From Phyllostachys edulis (lineage: Eukaryota; Streptophyta; Magnoliopsida; Poales; Poaceae): 64,000 nucleotides of DNA. The notes under the pieces are model-generated. The model saw only the letters and a list, made by a program, of their open reading frames with translations, was not told where the DNA came from and made no database searches. Below, piece after piece: positions 36,301 to 47,142 of the stretch (positions are counted from its first letter, which is position 1; each line of letters begins with the position of its first letter). The position numbers and the translations under genes are program-made. The stretch is from contig CM070566.1 in the NCBI GenBank assembly GCA_036346405.1, forward strand, positions 12,395,533 through 12,459,532. The letters are read 5' to 3'.

Positions 36301-38697
36301 GTCCTCCCATGCCTTTGTGATTTTTAGAAATTCCAGTGAGCCCTAGTTATAAACTAAAAATGGTATGAACTTTAGACTTGCATATCTTTTTCATTCTAAA
36401 CCCAAATAAGGTCATTCAAATTGTGTTAGCTCTGTCTTGAACTTGACTTTAATCCAAAAATGATTATAAGTTGAGTTCAGCCCCAGAGCACAGTTTTGCC
36501 TTTAGGTTTTAAAACTAACTTTAAAAGTACACTCAAAATAATGCTTAACTTGTAAAAATCATAACTAATGCTCTGTGGATTATTTTTGAGTGAGACCAAC
36601 TTTGTTGGTTTCCTCTAATAATGATCTTACTGTGAAAATTAGTTTTGAGCATGTTGCTGTTATAGAAATGAGGACTTGTGCATTATAATTTTGTTCAAGT
36701 TCTTGTTTTTGAAAATTTGTAGAGAGTGCATAATAGCTCCAAATGAGGTGAACTCAAGTGTGTTATTCATCTCATGAGGTGCTGGTTTTACAGTAAAAAT
36801 TTCAGCTTCACTTCTGTTCTAGAAAATGTTGCCTCATAATTAAATTAATGAATAGTGCAGTTTGGTATTTTAGGGGCTGAGCAGAATTGTTTTGCTCATA
36901 ACTTTTGCATTGAGAATCCAAATCAATTGGTTCTTGTTGCAAAATTCCCTAAAAATCACCCTCTTGCTGCTGTAGAAAATTCAGAGAATTTGGAGTTCGT
37001 TTGTTGTGCTGTCTTTGTTGTTTTTAAATCGTTCTTATCGGTTCTTTCTCGCCTTTCCGTTAGGTTTCGACATTTGTGGTGATCCCGAGAGTGACCCTCC
37101 GCAACAAATTGACCAGCAACAGCAAGGCAAGCAATTTGATCATTTCCATCATTGTCCCATTACTTTAAAGCTTAATATATTGTTTTACTTCTATGTATGC
37201 ATGCTACTTTGTGTTAAATGTAAGCTAGCAAGCCTATAGTTGCATAATCTGTAGGAATTGTTTATCCTCTACAACCATGAGCCTAGGTTATTTGCTGTGG
37301 TGGGAGCTCGTTGGATGAGCTCCTATCACTTAGTAGTTCGATTTAAATTGCTTAGACATGCTTAGTTTTCGATAGAAATGGGCGATCATCGACTTAGTCG
37401 ATGGTCTTGATCACTCAAAACTGATTATTACTCCTATATGTCCAGCACTTGTGCTTTGATTAATTGTAAAATCAAAAACTGAAAATAAAAGATTGATTTA
37501 GACTTGGGCATATTGGATGGATGGCGTGGTTTTTGGATGTGGTGGTATGCTTGGGTCCCTAAGGACCGAGTACTTGGGTCACTAAGCCAGCGATTTTGCG
37601 TGCTAACCACACGAGGGCATATGGAACCCTCTTGACTAAGTACTTTAGGCGGTGTTAATTGGGGTCGCTTTCGGTTGGTGTGTTTTAAAGATAAAATGTG
37701 TGTGTGATGTGGGAGGGAGCATTAGCTTTCGGGTAGGTTGTGTGATGTCTCCTTCTCCCGTGGGTTGTGCGACTCAGAATTAGCATTGTCCATTGGAAAT
37801 GTCTCGTAGGACTTAGCCGTGCGGCATACCAAAGGTAGTGTGCCTAAAGGAAAGGCGATCGGCGTGTGGAGTGCAGTGGTACACCTGCAGGGATAAAACT
37901 ATTGAATAGCCTCGTCCTAGGTTATGGACATGCTTGGTAAGGTCGTTCAAGACTAGACTACAACCTTTAATTAAAACTTGACATGGTTGGTATGAGCGGG
38001 AGTTCATGCTATTGTTTGTGGTGACTTGGGTTGGTCACTTCGAGGTTGTTCTTGTTGTTGTTACCTTGTTATTTATCTCGTTGTTATTTCAACAATTAAA
38101 AATGCTTTGTCAAATTGCTTTCAATCTACTATATTATTGCAAATGAAAACTTGCTTTGTACTAAAATGAGTCCAAAGCCTCATCCACTTAAATAAAGCTT
38201 GCATATAGCTAAATTATAGTTACGTTATCTTACGTCGGTCTTGCGAGTACAATAAACAATTTATTGTACTCATTTGCTTTGCTTAACAACTTTGTTGCAG
38301 AGAGGTAGAGCCCAAAGGGCTTTACTTTTGTGAGTCTTGGTGGTTGGGAGAGCGACTAGCTTGGCGGTCCTGTCGATTGCCTTGTGGGCTAAAGGCACCT
38401 TGGTTGGCTCTTATTTTGGGCCATCTTTATGGCACTTTTGCTTCATTGTGTATCTTTGTAGTTTTGTTGTTATTTGTCCGAAGGCCCTCTTTTGTAATAA
38501 CCTATTCCTTATTAATATTAACTTCGGTTTGTTGCTTATGTACTATGTGTTGTATGGAATTGATACATTCTTTTGTTGTGAGGTATGTATCTTGCATTCA
38601 GAAAGTATACATCTCTCGAGACCGGTTTATTTGGTTGATAATACTAGGGTCAATTGGATGACTAAGTATTATGAGCGAATAAACGTCGGGTCTCACA
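33367..38697 (+). repeat. Right LTR of retrotransposon B (5331 bp)
   Basis: Starts TGTAACATCCC and ends GTCTCACA. Collinear with 22933-28222 throughout. Differences are mainly 1-3-nt indels at CAG/CTG and homopolymers; AT-rich stretches such as 36340-36900 are almost identical to the left copy. Confidence 0.95.
33915..34895. repeat. Array of palindromic GAGGTC...GACCTC units, right LTR of B
   Basis: Same array as 23480-24460. Here the units near 34160 (CAGGTCATAGCC..GGCCCTGACCTCC) and 34245 (GAGGTCATAGCTGTTGGAT..ATCCAACCGCTCCTGACCTCC) are more complete than in the left copy. Confidence 0.8.
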
Positions 38698-40073
38698 TTA
38701 CCCATGGACGTTCGGCGCCACCGTGCCCTAGCGGGGTGGGATCTCCTATCATGAGACGAATCTGGCGTATGACCCACTGCACCTAGTACTCCTCCATGAA
38801 GACGTACATTGTGCACCAAGGGTCTCAGGTGCACAAGCTCGGCAACCCTCTCGGCTAGCACAGACACCCTTTTGGGAGTGTACGGTGTCTTGATGACACG
38901 GTGCGTCATCGGTGATCAAACATCACAACATAGTCCATGTAGGGCCGCGTGCGTAGTGATCAGCGCATAGGTAACCTGCGGAATAGAACAACCCAAACTT
39001 AGCACACGAGATTGAAATACATTACAAAAAAGAATCAATGTTCAAGAAACTTACCCATCGGTGGCACCACACAAGTACCCATGGTCGGCGGTACACATGT
39101 TGTTGTGTACGCTCGCGAGTCCAATTGTGGTCGTCAATCTGAAACTCTCAAAGACCTGGCCCGAAGTAAGTAGCGGGCATCCTCCAGGATGGAGCTCTCT
39201 CGAGCTCAGTGGACACGTTGCATAGGGTGCGGACATCGCACACAACCTTCTTGGCGCCAGCGTAAATTTGGATCTCCTATCTTGGCGATCCACTAGCTCT
39301 TGTGTGTCTGGGACCATGTGCTTGTCGACGTTGTCGCCATGGGAGCCCAGAAACATCACCCACCCAAATAGCCATAGCAGGTAGGCCTCGAAGTGCCTCC
39401 TCACCGTCTCCTCGGGTGCGTTCTCCGCCATACGCTCGGGCTACAGGAAGACAGATACACATCAGCAAGGTGCAAAAATCAATTGATGAGAGAGGATAAG
39501 AGTTTAGAAGACTTACGTAGAATGAACAGATGCACTTCGTCGTCCGTGGTCTTCTTGACTCAGAGCGCTTATCCGTGGCAACACCCCTAGAACCTCGCCG
39601 GGAGCTTCATGCGCCACATGGCCGGGATGTCGTACGCCACCATGGGGAAGCCTGTGTCGAGCAACCCTGTCAAGAAGCCCACGTCCTATAGTGTCGATGC
39701 CATCTCCCCGCACGGAAGGTGAAACGTGTACGTCTCCGGCCTCCACAAATCAACCAGCGTTGTCATGAGGCACCAGTCGTACAGAAAGCGCTTGGACGTA
39801 CGCCCAGGACCCGCGTGGTCCTGGTCGTCCTCCCAAGTCCACACAAAGTAGTCATGCTGCAAATGAGTACACAAATGTCGTAACTACACATATCTCGGAA
39901 CCCAACGTGGGTCCACCATCCATGCCCTCATGGGCGCACAGCGCCAAGACACAAGCTCAAACGCCAACTCACCCTCCTGGGGGAATGGTATTGAGGCGAC
40001 TATGATGATGCGCGTCAATGATCAGATCAAGCAACTCATACGGCCACCGCGCAGCGTGTCCTGGGTCCATCAT
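38698..40073 (-). pseudogene. PMD gene, 5' half (cut off by retrotransposon B)
   Basis: Plant mobile domain (aminotransferase-like, PF10536 type) protein of transposon origin. The minus-strand ATG at 40073 opens MMDPGHAARWPYELLDLI. Then come HDYFVWTWEDD (about 39845), LYDWCLMTTLVDLWRPETYTFHLPCGEMASTL (39780-39690; the THTF/ETYTFHL...GEM box is the domain's hallmark), a broken GFLTGL part, and ...ETVRRHFEAYLLWLFGWVMFLGSHGDNVDKHMVP (39405-39300). Further fragments run to 38700, where the gene is interrupted and resumes at 22932. Frames are broken by several indels. PMD proteins (MAIN/MAIL1 in Arabidopsis) act in silencing and genome stability; transposon copies have no known function. Confidence 0.75.
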
Positions 40074-40899
40074 ACCTAAAAATTTAGTGCGTACCATTTT
40101 TATTAAGCTATACAAACCGTACTAAGCTAATTTAGGTTTCTTTTTTTTATGCCTAGCTTCAATCAGCATTTTTTTTTCAAATATAAGATGGTTCATGCTA
40201 TTTTCCTAGTTTCAAAAAACGGCATTAACACAGTAATTAAGAAAACATTATTTTCGTTAAGCTCTACCTACCCTACTAAGCTACTTTGCAATTTTTACAG
40301 ATTTTTAATACGTATCTTCCTACTTTCGTTGTTTAAAAGGTGTCTCCAATATTTTTAATTCTTTACCGTGTGCAAATAAAAACAATAAATAAAGTTCATA
40401 TTATTTTATTTCAACTCTACGTAACCTATGTAGCAACTTTGGGTTTCCTTTACAATTTTAAAATGTGTCATGCTATTTTTCTAGTTTAAAAAGTACTTTT
40501 TGCAATTTTTTCAGATTTTTAATAGGTGTCTTCCTATATTTGCAGATTTTTTTCTAAATCAATCGTATACTAAAACAAAAATACTATATGCACAATTAAC
40601 TAAACTATACATAGCTCAAATGATGTACTACATAAAACAGCTAAAATTATCGACTCTTATGAATTCTATGTCGCTATTTTTACTTGCTAACCAACAAGGT
40701 TTCGAAATAATATACAAAGTTGCAAAACGTACCTACAAGATGACCAACCAAATCTAAACCTCCGTCTCTCTCCTCCGCTACGAACTGGCAGGGCTTCGCT
40801 ACATCTTCTCTCTCCCTCCCTCCTCTCTCTTCTCTCTCCCTTTTTTTTCTGGAACTAAAATGATAATTTCCAACGATTCTACGGGTTTTTATAGCTAGA
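40074..40899. other. AT-rich upstream region of the PMD gene
   Basis: No coding support. A pyrimidine-rich run on the plus strand (40760-40850; CTCTCTCC...CTTTTTTTT) is GA-rich on the gene's strand and may be 5' leader or promoter. Confidence 0.45.
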
Positions 40900-41061
40900 C
40901 CCATGTCGCTAGTTAAACTGGCGATAGAAAAACGGTTTCATATTGTCATTTCAACGGGCGACATCAACATTGTTCACTTCCTGTCGCCAGTTAAAATAAC
41001 GACAAGAAGTTGGACCGACGACAATGAGTCAACTAGGTCCTTGTCGTCAGTTGAAATGGTG
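40900..41061. repeat. Cluster of four TGTCGCCAGTT..GGCGACA palindromes
   Basis: TGTCGCTAGTTAAACTGGCGATA (40904-40926), TTGTCATTTCAACGGGCGACA (40943-40963), CTGTCGCCAGTTAAAATAACGACA (40980-41003) and TTGTCGTCAGTTGAAATGGTGACA (41042-41065), about 40-60 bp apart. This looks like the subterminal repeats of the PMD element. It supplies the last ~30 codons read through from the receptor kinase frame. Confidence 0.65.
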
Positions 41062-44000
41062 ACAAAAGCCTGATTAGGTGGTTGCTTGAAATTCATGAAC
41101 AGGCATACAGCTGCGCATGCCTTCTTTATGGCATTCAATTCAGCAACTACATCGTCCATCTTCGTTCTTTGCCTTGGGGAGTCCTCGCAACACGCTAGAC
41201 CAAGTCTAAATATTGGATAAATGAATACATCTATGATATCTTGAGTGTTTCCACTGTAGGTTGCAGTAGCATCCAATATTTCCAGTAGATTGCTTGGATA
41301 TGCCATCTTGACGTAGTTGATAAGACTTGTCACACCATTGATGAAACTGTCAGTTGGCCTTCTTCCAGTAAACATTTTCAGTAGCAACACCCCATAGCTA
41401 TATATGTCACCATCAGTGGAGACTTCAGCTCCTGACCCATACTCTGACAACATAAATAAACAAAGGCTTCAGTGGCTACATAATGATGAGTAGAGAAAAA
41501 AAAAGGTGGATTACACTTTACAATTTGACTCAACAATTAAATCAAATATTGATACTACATTTTTTTTTGCCTCTTTAGATCACACTAAAATACCATATTA
41601 TCAATTTACCAAACGAATAATCTTTAGAGCAGACAAATTTTTTGACATGCATGAGCAATAATTTTAATTAAACAATAATCGCTAACCTGGTGCGACATAT
41701 CCAATTGTCCCTTTAATTGCAAATGAGCTGCTTTCAGTTCCACCACGATTTTGTTTGCATCCTTCGGCATGCATTATCTTTGCTAGACCAAAGTCTGTAA
41801 CATGTGCAACCATGTCATCATCTAGAAGGATGTTGCTTGGTTTAATATCACAGTGAACTATGGGAGGTTCAATATGACAGTGAAGATATTCCAATGCCTC
41901 TGCAACATCGAGAGCAATGCACAGCCTTTTCATCAAACTTAGCCTTCTAAAGATTGCGCTATTTGTTGTTTTGCTTGGATGCAGCCACTCATCTAAACTT
42001 CCATTGCAAATAAATTCTAGGACAAGTGCCTTGAAGTCATCACCATTATGATCCAAGGCACTGCACACAGTGATCACCTTGACAAGTTTCCGGTGTCGAA
42101 TCCTCCTTAGGGTATCACACTCAGTCAAGAAGCTTCTACTAGCTCCTCGTTGGGCAAGATTGAGAACCTTGATTGCCACAGTAACTAAATTCTCATCAAG
42201 AGCCAAAGTTCCTATATATACATTGCCAAAGCTTCCAGAACCAATCAAATTTGCTGGTGAGAATGATTCTGTTGCTGCACGTATCTTGGCATAGGATATC
42301 CTGATTATCTCATGATTCTCATTGAGAAATAAGTTTTGTTGATCAACAACATTCAGTTATACAGCATGTGAAGAAGAACAAAGTTCCAATGAGACAAATG
42401 ATTAAGATACGCAGTCGATGCTGTGAAGCCTGGTGAGAGCCTATAGATGGGCATGAAGGGAGTTGCAAGAAGGAAGGACCACCGCATAGCATGCTATTAC
42501 CTGTGGTGACAATACAGTGGCATTACGAAAGATCCCTGTATTTGGCACTGGACCAGATAGGTTGTTGAAGGAGAGGTTTAGACACTTTAGTGGTTTGATG
42601 CTCTCTAGGAATTTAGATAGGTATGGGGCCTGTTAATTTGTTGCTAGAGAGATCCAAGTTTTCAAGCACGCCCAAAGTATTCAGTCCTTTTGGAATTTGT
42701 CCTTGCAGTACATTTCCTTGGAGGTATAGGAAACGCAATTGGACACAACTGCCAATAGCATCTGGGATTTCACCAGATAGCTTATTCATTGAGAGGTCGA
42801 TTGTGCCGAGGCTGTTCAAGTGCCCGATCTGTGTTGGAATGGAGCCACTTAGAGCATTGTTGGAGAGGTTGAGAAGTATGGTGAGGGAAGGAATGCTAAG
42901 TATCTCTTGTGGGGTTTGGCCCCTCAATAAGTTACAGGAAAGATCCATGGATCCAAGTTTGGTCAGGTTACTAATACTTGTAGGAATGCTGCCGTCCAGA
43001 AAGTTATGAGATAGAGAGAGTTTGCTCAACAGCGTGATATTGCCTAATGATTGTGGAATCTGCCCATCAAATCCATTATGGGACAGGTCAAGATACTGGA
43101 GACTGGGAAGCTGGCCAATATCCAGAGGTAAGGTGCCCGTGAAGAGGTTATGCCCAAGGGTGAGGATTGTAAGTTTGTGAAACATTCCTAACCCTGTAGG
43201 TATGGTCCCAGCTATTTGGTTTCTGCCAAGTTCAAGCCAATTGAGCTCTCGAGATAGGTTGGTAATAGTAATTGGCATAACACCTTCAAGATTGTTTTGT
43301 TCAAGGTCTAGTATCTCCATGTTGCTACAGTTGGTTAAGGATGTGAGGAAATCCCAATCCCTAGGCTTTGTGGCTTGGAGCTGATTGTGCCCTACCGAAA
43401 ATAACTTCAAATTACCGTGGATGCCGATATCCCTTGGAATCAGACCATGATATCGACTTCCACGAAGAAGCAAATATTCGAGCGCAGATGCATTTGAGAA
43501 GGAGGCTGGTATTGGGCCTTCGAATTGATTGTTCGCATATGTGCCAAAAACCCTTATTCTGGGAAGCTTAAAGCCAATGTCGGGCGGCAGTGATCCTGAA
43601 AGCTGGTTGAAGCCAAGGACCAAGACTTCGATGGAAGAAATATTGAAGATCAACGGAGTGATCACCTTCCAGCAAGTTATCCATGACATCGAAGAAAGCA
43701 AGGTCAGTTATCTTACCTAGAGCTTCAGGGATGTTGCCACTCAAGCTGTTCTCGGCAAGATTTAAGTGAGTCAACGATGTTAGGTTTCCCAGCCAGCTAA
43801 GGATCTGACCATGGAAGGAGTTCCTCTTAATGCTAAGGATCGTGAAGGCTGTGAGGTTGGACAGTGACATGGGAATTTCACCAGTCAGATTGTTGTGGGT
43901 GACATTGAAAAATGTAAGCTTTGATAGGCGACCCAAAGGAGCAGGGATGAAACCAGACAGGTAGTTTGCGCCCAAATTCATGGTACGAAGTGCTGCACAA

Positions 44001-44398
44001 TTGCTGAGGCTGAACGGGATCTCACCTTCCAGGTTGTTGGCTGACAGATCAAGGACGTGGAGGTGGGTGAGGTTGCCGAGCCCTGGGGAGATGATGCCAG
44101 CTAGGCCGGAGTCCGGCAGACGTATGGCAGTGACACGGCCTGGGTGCCGGCGGTGGCTGCAGGCCACGCCGTTCCATCGGCAGAAATCAGGTGCCGGCGT
44201 GTTGGTGCCATTGCCGACGGCATCCCAGGAGGACAGTGCATGTCTTGGGTCACTGGTTATGTGGGATTTGAACGACAGGAGCACCAAGAGGTCGCTGTCA
44301 TTGGTAGATAGAGAGGTGGATGCGAGCAAGAGGACGTGGGTGAGATGGAGCATCGGTACCTGCCATGTAGATGGGTAACACACTCTCTTGATCTTCAT
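40974..44398 (-). pseudogene. LRR receptor-like kinase, subfamily XII (Xa21/FLS2-like), broken
   Basis: The minus-strand ATG at 44398 starts a signal-peptide region (LTHVLLLASTSLS), then LLSFKSHI..DP..ALSSWD and the W-N-G-V-A-C LRR cap, then over 20 leucine-rich repeats (consensus LxxLxLxxNxLxGxIP). A frameshift near 43670 (VMDNLLEG | VITPLIFNISS) and another near 42620 (PIPI | SKFLESIKPLK) break it; the transmembrane part (42530-42330) is ruined. The kinase (42290-41682) has GSGSFGNVY, VAIKVLN, HCDIKPSNILLDDD and TDFGLAK: Cys before the catalytic Asp makes it a non-RD kinase, as in immune receptors. An intron (41696-41444, GTTAGC...GTCAG) splits the APE|YGSG codon as in Xa21. The C-terminus after ...LNAIKKAC runs into transposon sequence. 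Confidence 0.9.
41444..41696 (-). other. Intron in the receptor-kinase pseudogene
   Basis: Donor CCAG|GTTAGC, acceptor TTGTCAG|AGTATGGG. Joining restores the conserved Pro-Glu-Tyr-Gly of the activation segment. The position is conserved in Xa21-type genes. Confidence 0.85.
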
Positions 44399-44553
44399 TG
44401 CTGAGCCAGGAGGTGGATGTGGTATTGGGGTGATCTACACTTGCTGCTTGTTGCCTGCTGCTCTCCCATGCATGGTGTGGAAGTCCTTAAATAAGACAAA
44501 AAAAATCTACATTAGTGGCCAGAGTTGCACCAGGAATGTGATAGAATTTTCCA
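44399..44553. other. Gap between receptor-kinase start and MULE
   Basis: Promoter side of the kinase pseudogene. The MULE begins about 155 bp upstream of its ATG, so the insertion probably removed or displaced its promoter. No TATA box seen. Confidence 0.45.
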
Positions 44554-44636
44554 GAATTTTTTACTATTGTAGCCCTGTAGCGACAATTTATTTCGAAAAT
44601 AGCCCCAACTCGCCATAATTAGCAAAAATAGCTCAA
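44554..44636 (+). repeat. MULE left terminal inverted repeat
   Basis: GAATTTTTTACTATTGTAGC...AGCGACAATTTATTTCGAAAATAGCCC...CGCCATAATTAGCAAAAATAG. Pairs with 54191-54273. Confidence 0.85.
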
Positions 44637-45359
44637 ATGATTGCTCGTGCATGGCTAGTGGATCGCCAGGACTCCTTCCCTAGGTCTGGGCACACCTTGC
44701 TCGCCCTGGCGCGCAACACTTGCCTGACCCAGCAGCGCGAGTGTCCCCACATGGTCTTGCGCATTTCTTGTTTTTTTTCCTTCTCGCTTGTTGAAATATT
44801 ATTTCATTATATTTTGTAAAAAAAACAAAATTTCCTTATATTTGATTGAAAATGAATATCGCACTTGAGATTTATAAAAAATTTCATTAAGAAATAAGGG
44901 CAAGGAGTAGGGTTTTTATCCGAAATCGGGGTTTAAATCACGGTTTGAGCGCATATATATAAAAGGTATCGGGACTATTGGAGTGTCTCGGGGATGAAAT
45001 CGTCGGCGTATCTGGCGTATATAGACAAAAATCGATGAGGTACTTTATGAAGCTTATCTGAGAATGTGATTGGAGGGTTAGGAGCAGTCGTTGTGATGAT
45101 GAAGATGTCCAAAATCTGAGTCTCTCCTCGATGAAGACATACTTGCAATATAGGCTTAGCGGAGACACGGAATAAGAACTACATTAGAGTATGCGGACAG
45201 AAGCACGTTACACGTAGTGACATGGCATGATGGTCCGGCTAATTGCTTTAGTCATCCTCGCTACTACTACGATACACTGCGACACAAGCATCCGGACCAT
45301 ATAAGTACACATGCCTTTAGGGGATAGTAAAATACATGGGGGTAGGGCGGGGACTACTA
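44637..45359. other. MULE left internal non-coding part
   Basis: Subterminal DNA and 3' flank of the minus-strand gene. No feature recognised. Confidence 0.5.
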
Positions 45360-46442
45360 CGTAATGACTGACCTCTCAAGCGTGGACGGGGCCATTTTCC
45401 CTTCCTTGCTAGCTCGGCATTGAACTCCTCGCTGGCCTTCCCCTTCCCCTTGTCGCGGGAGTGTCCACGTCGGGCTGGTATGTCGAAGTCGTCCATGTCC
45501 TGCGATTTTACGATGTAAGTTCATCGTATAGTGGAAATCGGAAGAATGATGTAAATTCTTCATAACTCACGTCGTCGTCTGGATTACGCCGGACGGCCGG
45601 ATACCTTGTCTTGCGCCGGGCTCAGCCGCATGAGCCTTTCCCTTGCCCTTGTCGCGGGACTGCCCACGTCGGGCTGGTATGTCGAAGTCGTCCATGTCCT
45701 GCGATTCCATGATGTTAGTGCGTCGTATAGTGAAAATCGTAAGAATGATGTAAATTCTTCGTAACTCACGTCGTGGATACGGAGTACGCCCGGGCGACCG
45801 GAAACGCTGTGGCGGCCGGGCTCAGCCACATGAGCCTTTCCCTTGCCCTTGTCGCGGGATCGCCCGTGAAATTTGGTATGTCGAAGTCGTCCATGTCCTG
45901 TGATTGTATGATGTAAGTGGAAAACGTAAAAAGGATGTAAATTCTTCATAACTCACGTCGTTGATATGGATTACGCTGGGCGACTCTTTGGCTCCTTGGT
46001 GCGTCCTCAGCGGTCCGATGCGTAAGGTTTCCACCGCACGAAGTTCTCGACCATGCCGAGAGTAGTTCAACATATACCTGGCGGATGAATGCTGTCGTAC
46101 ATCTCCGGACCGTCGATCCACTAGAAGAAGTGGCAACGCATCTCTGGCTGCCATTTCGTGGGGATGAAGTTAAAACTTTAAGAAGTCAACGTTGGCGAAA
46201 ATCAATCGCTAAAAAGAAATGCTTACGAGGTGGTGCTCTGCGTGTAATACGCCCGGCTGCGGTGGTGGGTGTGGATGAATGATCTCTGCTGGTTCGCCAC
46301 ACACACATTGCGGGATCGGAAAACGTGGTGGTACTGGAGCATCTTTCATTGATTTATCTGGGTATTGTAGCTGTTTCCTCTTCTGCTTAAGCCAATTTTG
46401 CTTCTTCAACATCCTCGCGTAGAAGTTTGCCGAAGAGTCCAT
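45360..46442 (-). pseudogene. GRF-type zinc-finger-like gene of the MULE
   Basis: The minus-strand ATG at 46442 opens MDSSANFYARMLKKQNWLK, a basic stretch, then PIPQCVCGEPAEIIHP (a CxCGxPA start as in GRF-type fingers) and a 5' splice site CCTC|GTAAGC at 46227/46226. The next exon (about 46160-46000) has KWQPEMRCHFF*WIDGPEMYDSIHP; the CHFFEWIDGPEM-type block is the second half of the same motif, here with an internal stop. Behind it come three tandem exon-intron units ending in DMDDFDIPARRG..RDKGKGKA tails. It starts 974 bp from the divergently transcribed transposase. Function unknown; GRF fingers bind single-stranded nucleic acid in other proteins. I infer an accessory DNA-binding protein of the element. 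Confidence 0.6.
45365..45965 (-). repeat. Three tandem exon-intron units (about 200 bp each)
   Basis: GGACATGGACGACTTCGACA marks each exon start on the minus strand (near 45898, 45699 and 45500). Each exon codes DMDDFD...(S)RDKGKGKA(H) and, in the two upstream units, ends at GAC|GTGAGTTATGAAGAA; the intron of about 70 bp holds TTTACATC and ends at GTAAAATCGCAG or the like. Spacing 199 bp. Confidence 0.75.
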
Positions 46443-46494
46443 AGCTGGGTATCTATTGTGTAGTGTTGTGTAGTGTTGGGTTTGGTTCAACCCC

Positions 46495-46502
46495 CTTTTA
46501 TA
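46495..46502 (-). promoter_or_regulatory. TATA box of the GRF-like gene
   Basis: Minus strand TATAAAAG, 53 bases before the ATG at 46442; followed by a CCAAACCCAACACTACACAACACTA-like leader. Confidence 0.65.
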
Positions 46503-46544
46503 AGCCCCATGGTTGGCATGGTGTGGTTAATTTCTTATCATCGC

Positions 46545-47090
46545 ATAAAGTTGGCCGTGTGGTCTTGTCATTTGCGCAAAGCTGTCTCATTTATGCCTTT
46601 GGTCTTATCCTTTGGGCAAAAGCTGCCCTGTGTGCTCTTGTCCTCACAATAAAGATGTCTCCTTTTGGTCTTGTCCTCACAAAAAACCTGTCTCCTTTAT
46701 GCCTTTGGTCTTATCCTTTGGGCAAAGCTGCCCGTGTGGTCTTGTCCTTTGCGCAAAGATGTCTCCTTTGGGCTTATCATCGCGGGAAGTCTGTCTCCTT
46801 TGGTCTTATCACTCATAAAAGCTTACCCGTGTGGTCTTGTCACTGCATAAAGCTGTCTCCTTTTGGTCTTTTCATCTTTGCAAAGCTTGCCCGTGTGGTC
46901 TTGTCATTCTTGCAAAAGCTGTCTCCTTTTGGTCTTATCACTGCATAAAGCTGCCCGTGTGGTCTTGTCATCTTTGCAAAAGCTGTCTCCTTTTGGTCTT
47001 ATCCTTTGCGCAAAGCTGCCCGTGTGGTCTTGTCGGTCATGTAAGCTGTCTCCTTTGGTCTTATCACTTTGCATAAAAGCTGCCCCCTCC
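46545..47090. repeat. Minisatellite in the divergent promoter region of the MULE
   Basis: Two alternating ~32-bp units: GCCCGTGTGGTCTTGTC(A) (about 7 copies) and CTGTCTCCTTTTGGTCTTATC (about 9 copies), separated by GCAAAAG or CATAAAG. The pair repeats every 60-100 bp. Confidence 0.8.
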
Positions 47091-47142
47091 GCCAGCGCTG
47101 ATGCGGACCTGCCCCTCGCCACGTTGCGTCTCCGGTGCTCGG

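Larger units (their letters stand above)
22933..38697 (+). mobile_element. Gypsy retrotransposon B (Tekay/Del type), complete, 15.8 kb
   Basis: TTACC flanks it exactly on both sides (22928-22932 and 38698-38702). LTRs of about 5.3 kb (22933-28222; 33367-38697) start TGTAAC.TCCC; the right one ends CACA. Between them lie a tRNA-Met primer site, gag with one zinc knuckle, protease (DSGA), reverse transcriptase (FIDD), RNase H, integrase and a group II chromodomain, then a polypurine tract. Gene order and sequence match Tekay/Del chromoviruses. All frames are broken by small indels (see findings for a possible sequencing cause). Confidence 0.95.
16890..41061 (-). mobile_element. Old PMD-carrying DNA element, split by hAT and gypsy insertions (edges approximate)
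   Basis: Both edges carry short, spaced inverted motifs of the type TGTCGCCAGTTxAAxTGGCGACA (right: four between 40900 and 41061; left: three damaged ones between 16905 and 17000). Left 16940-16965 and the reverse complement of 41035-41060 share TCACCAxTTCAAxTG. Between them, once the hAT element and retrotransposon B are removed, about 3.9 kb remain, holding one minus-strand PMD gene. The left edge AAAACTAGCCCCTATCGCCA also resembles the MULE repeat AAAATAGCCCCAACTCGCCA near 44600. It could be a non-autonomous MULE; no target duplication was identified. Confidence 0.5.

Noticed and set aside
45584..46154. ORFs of 110 and 121 residues as a single-exon gene
   Set aside because: They run through introns of the repeated exon units in the wrong frame; the DMDDFD frame with splice sites explains the region better.
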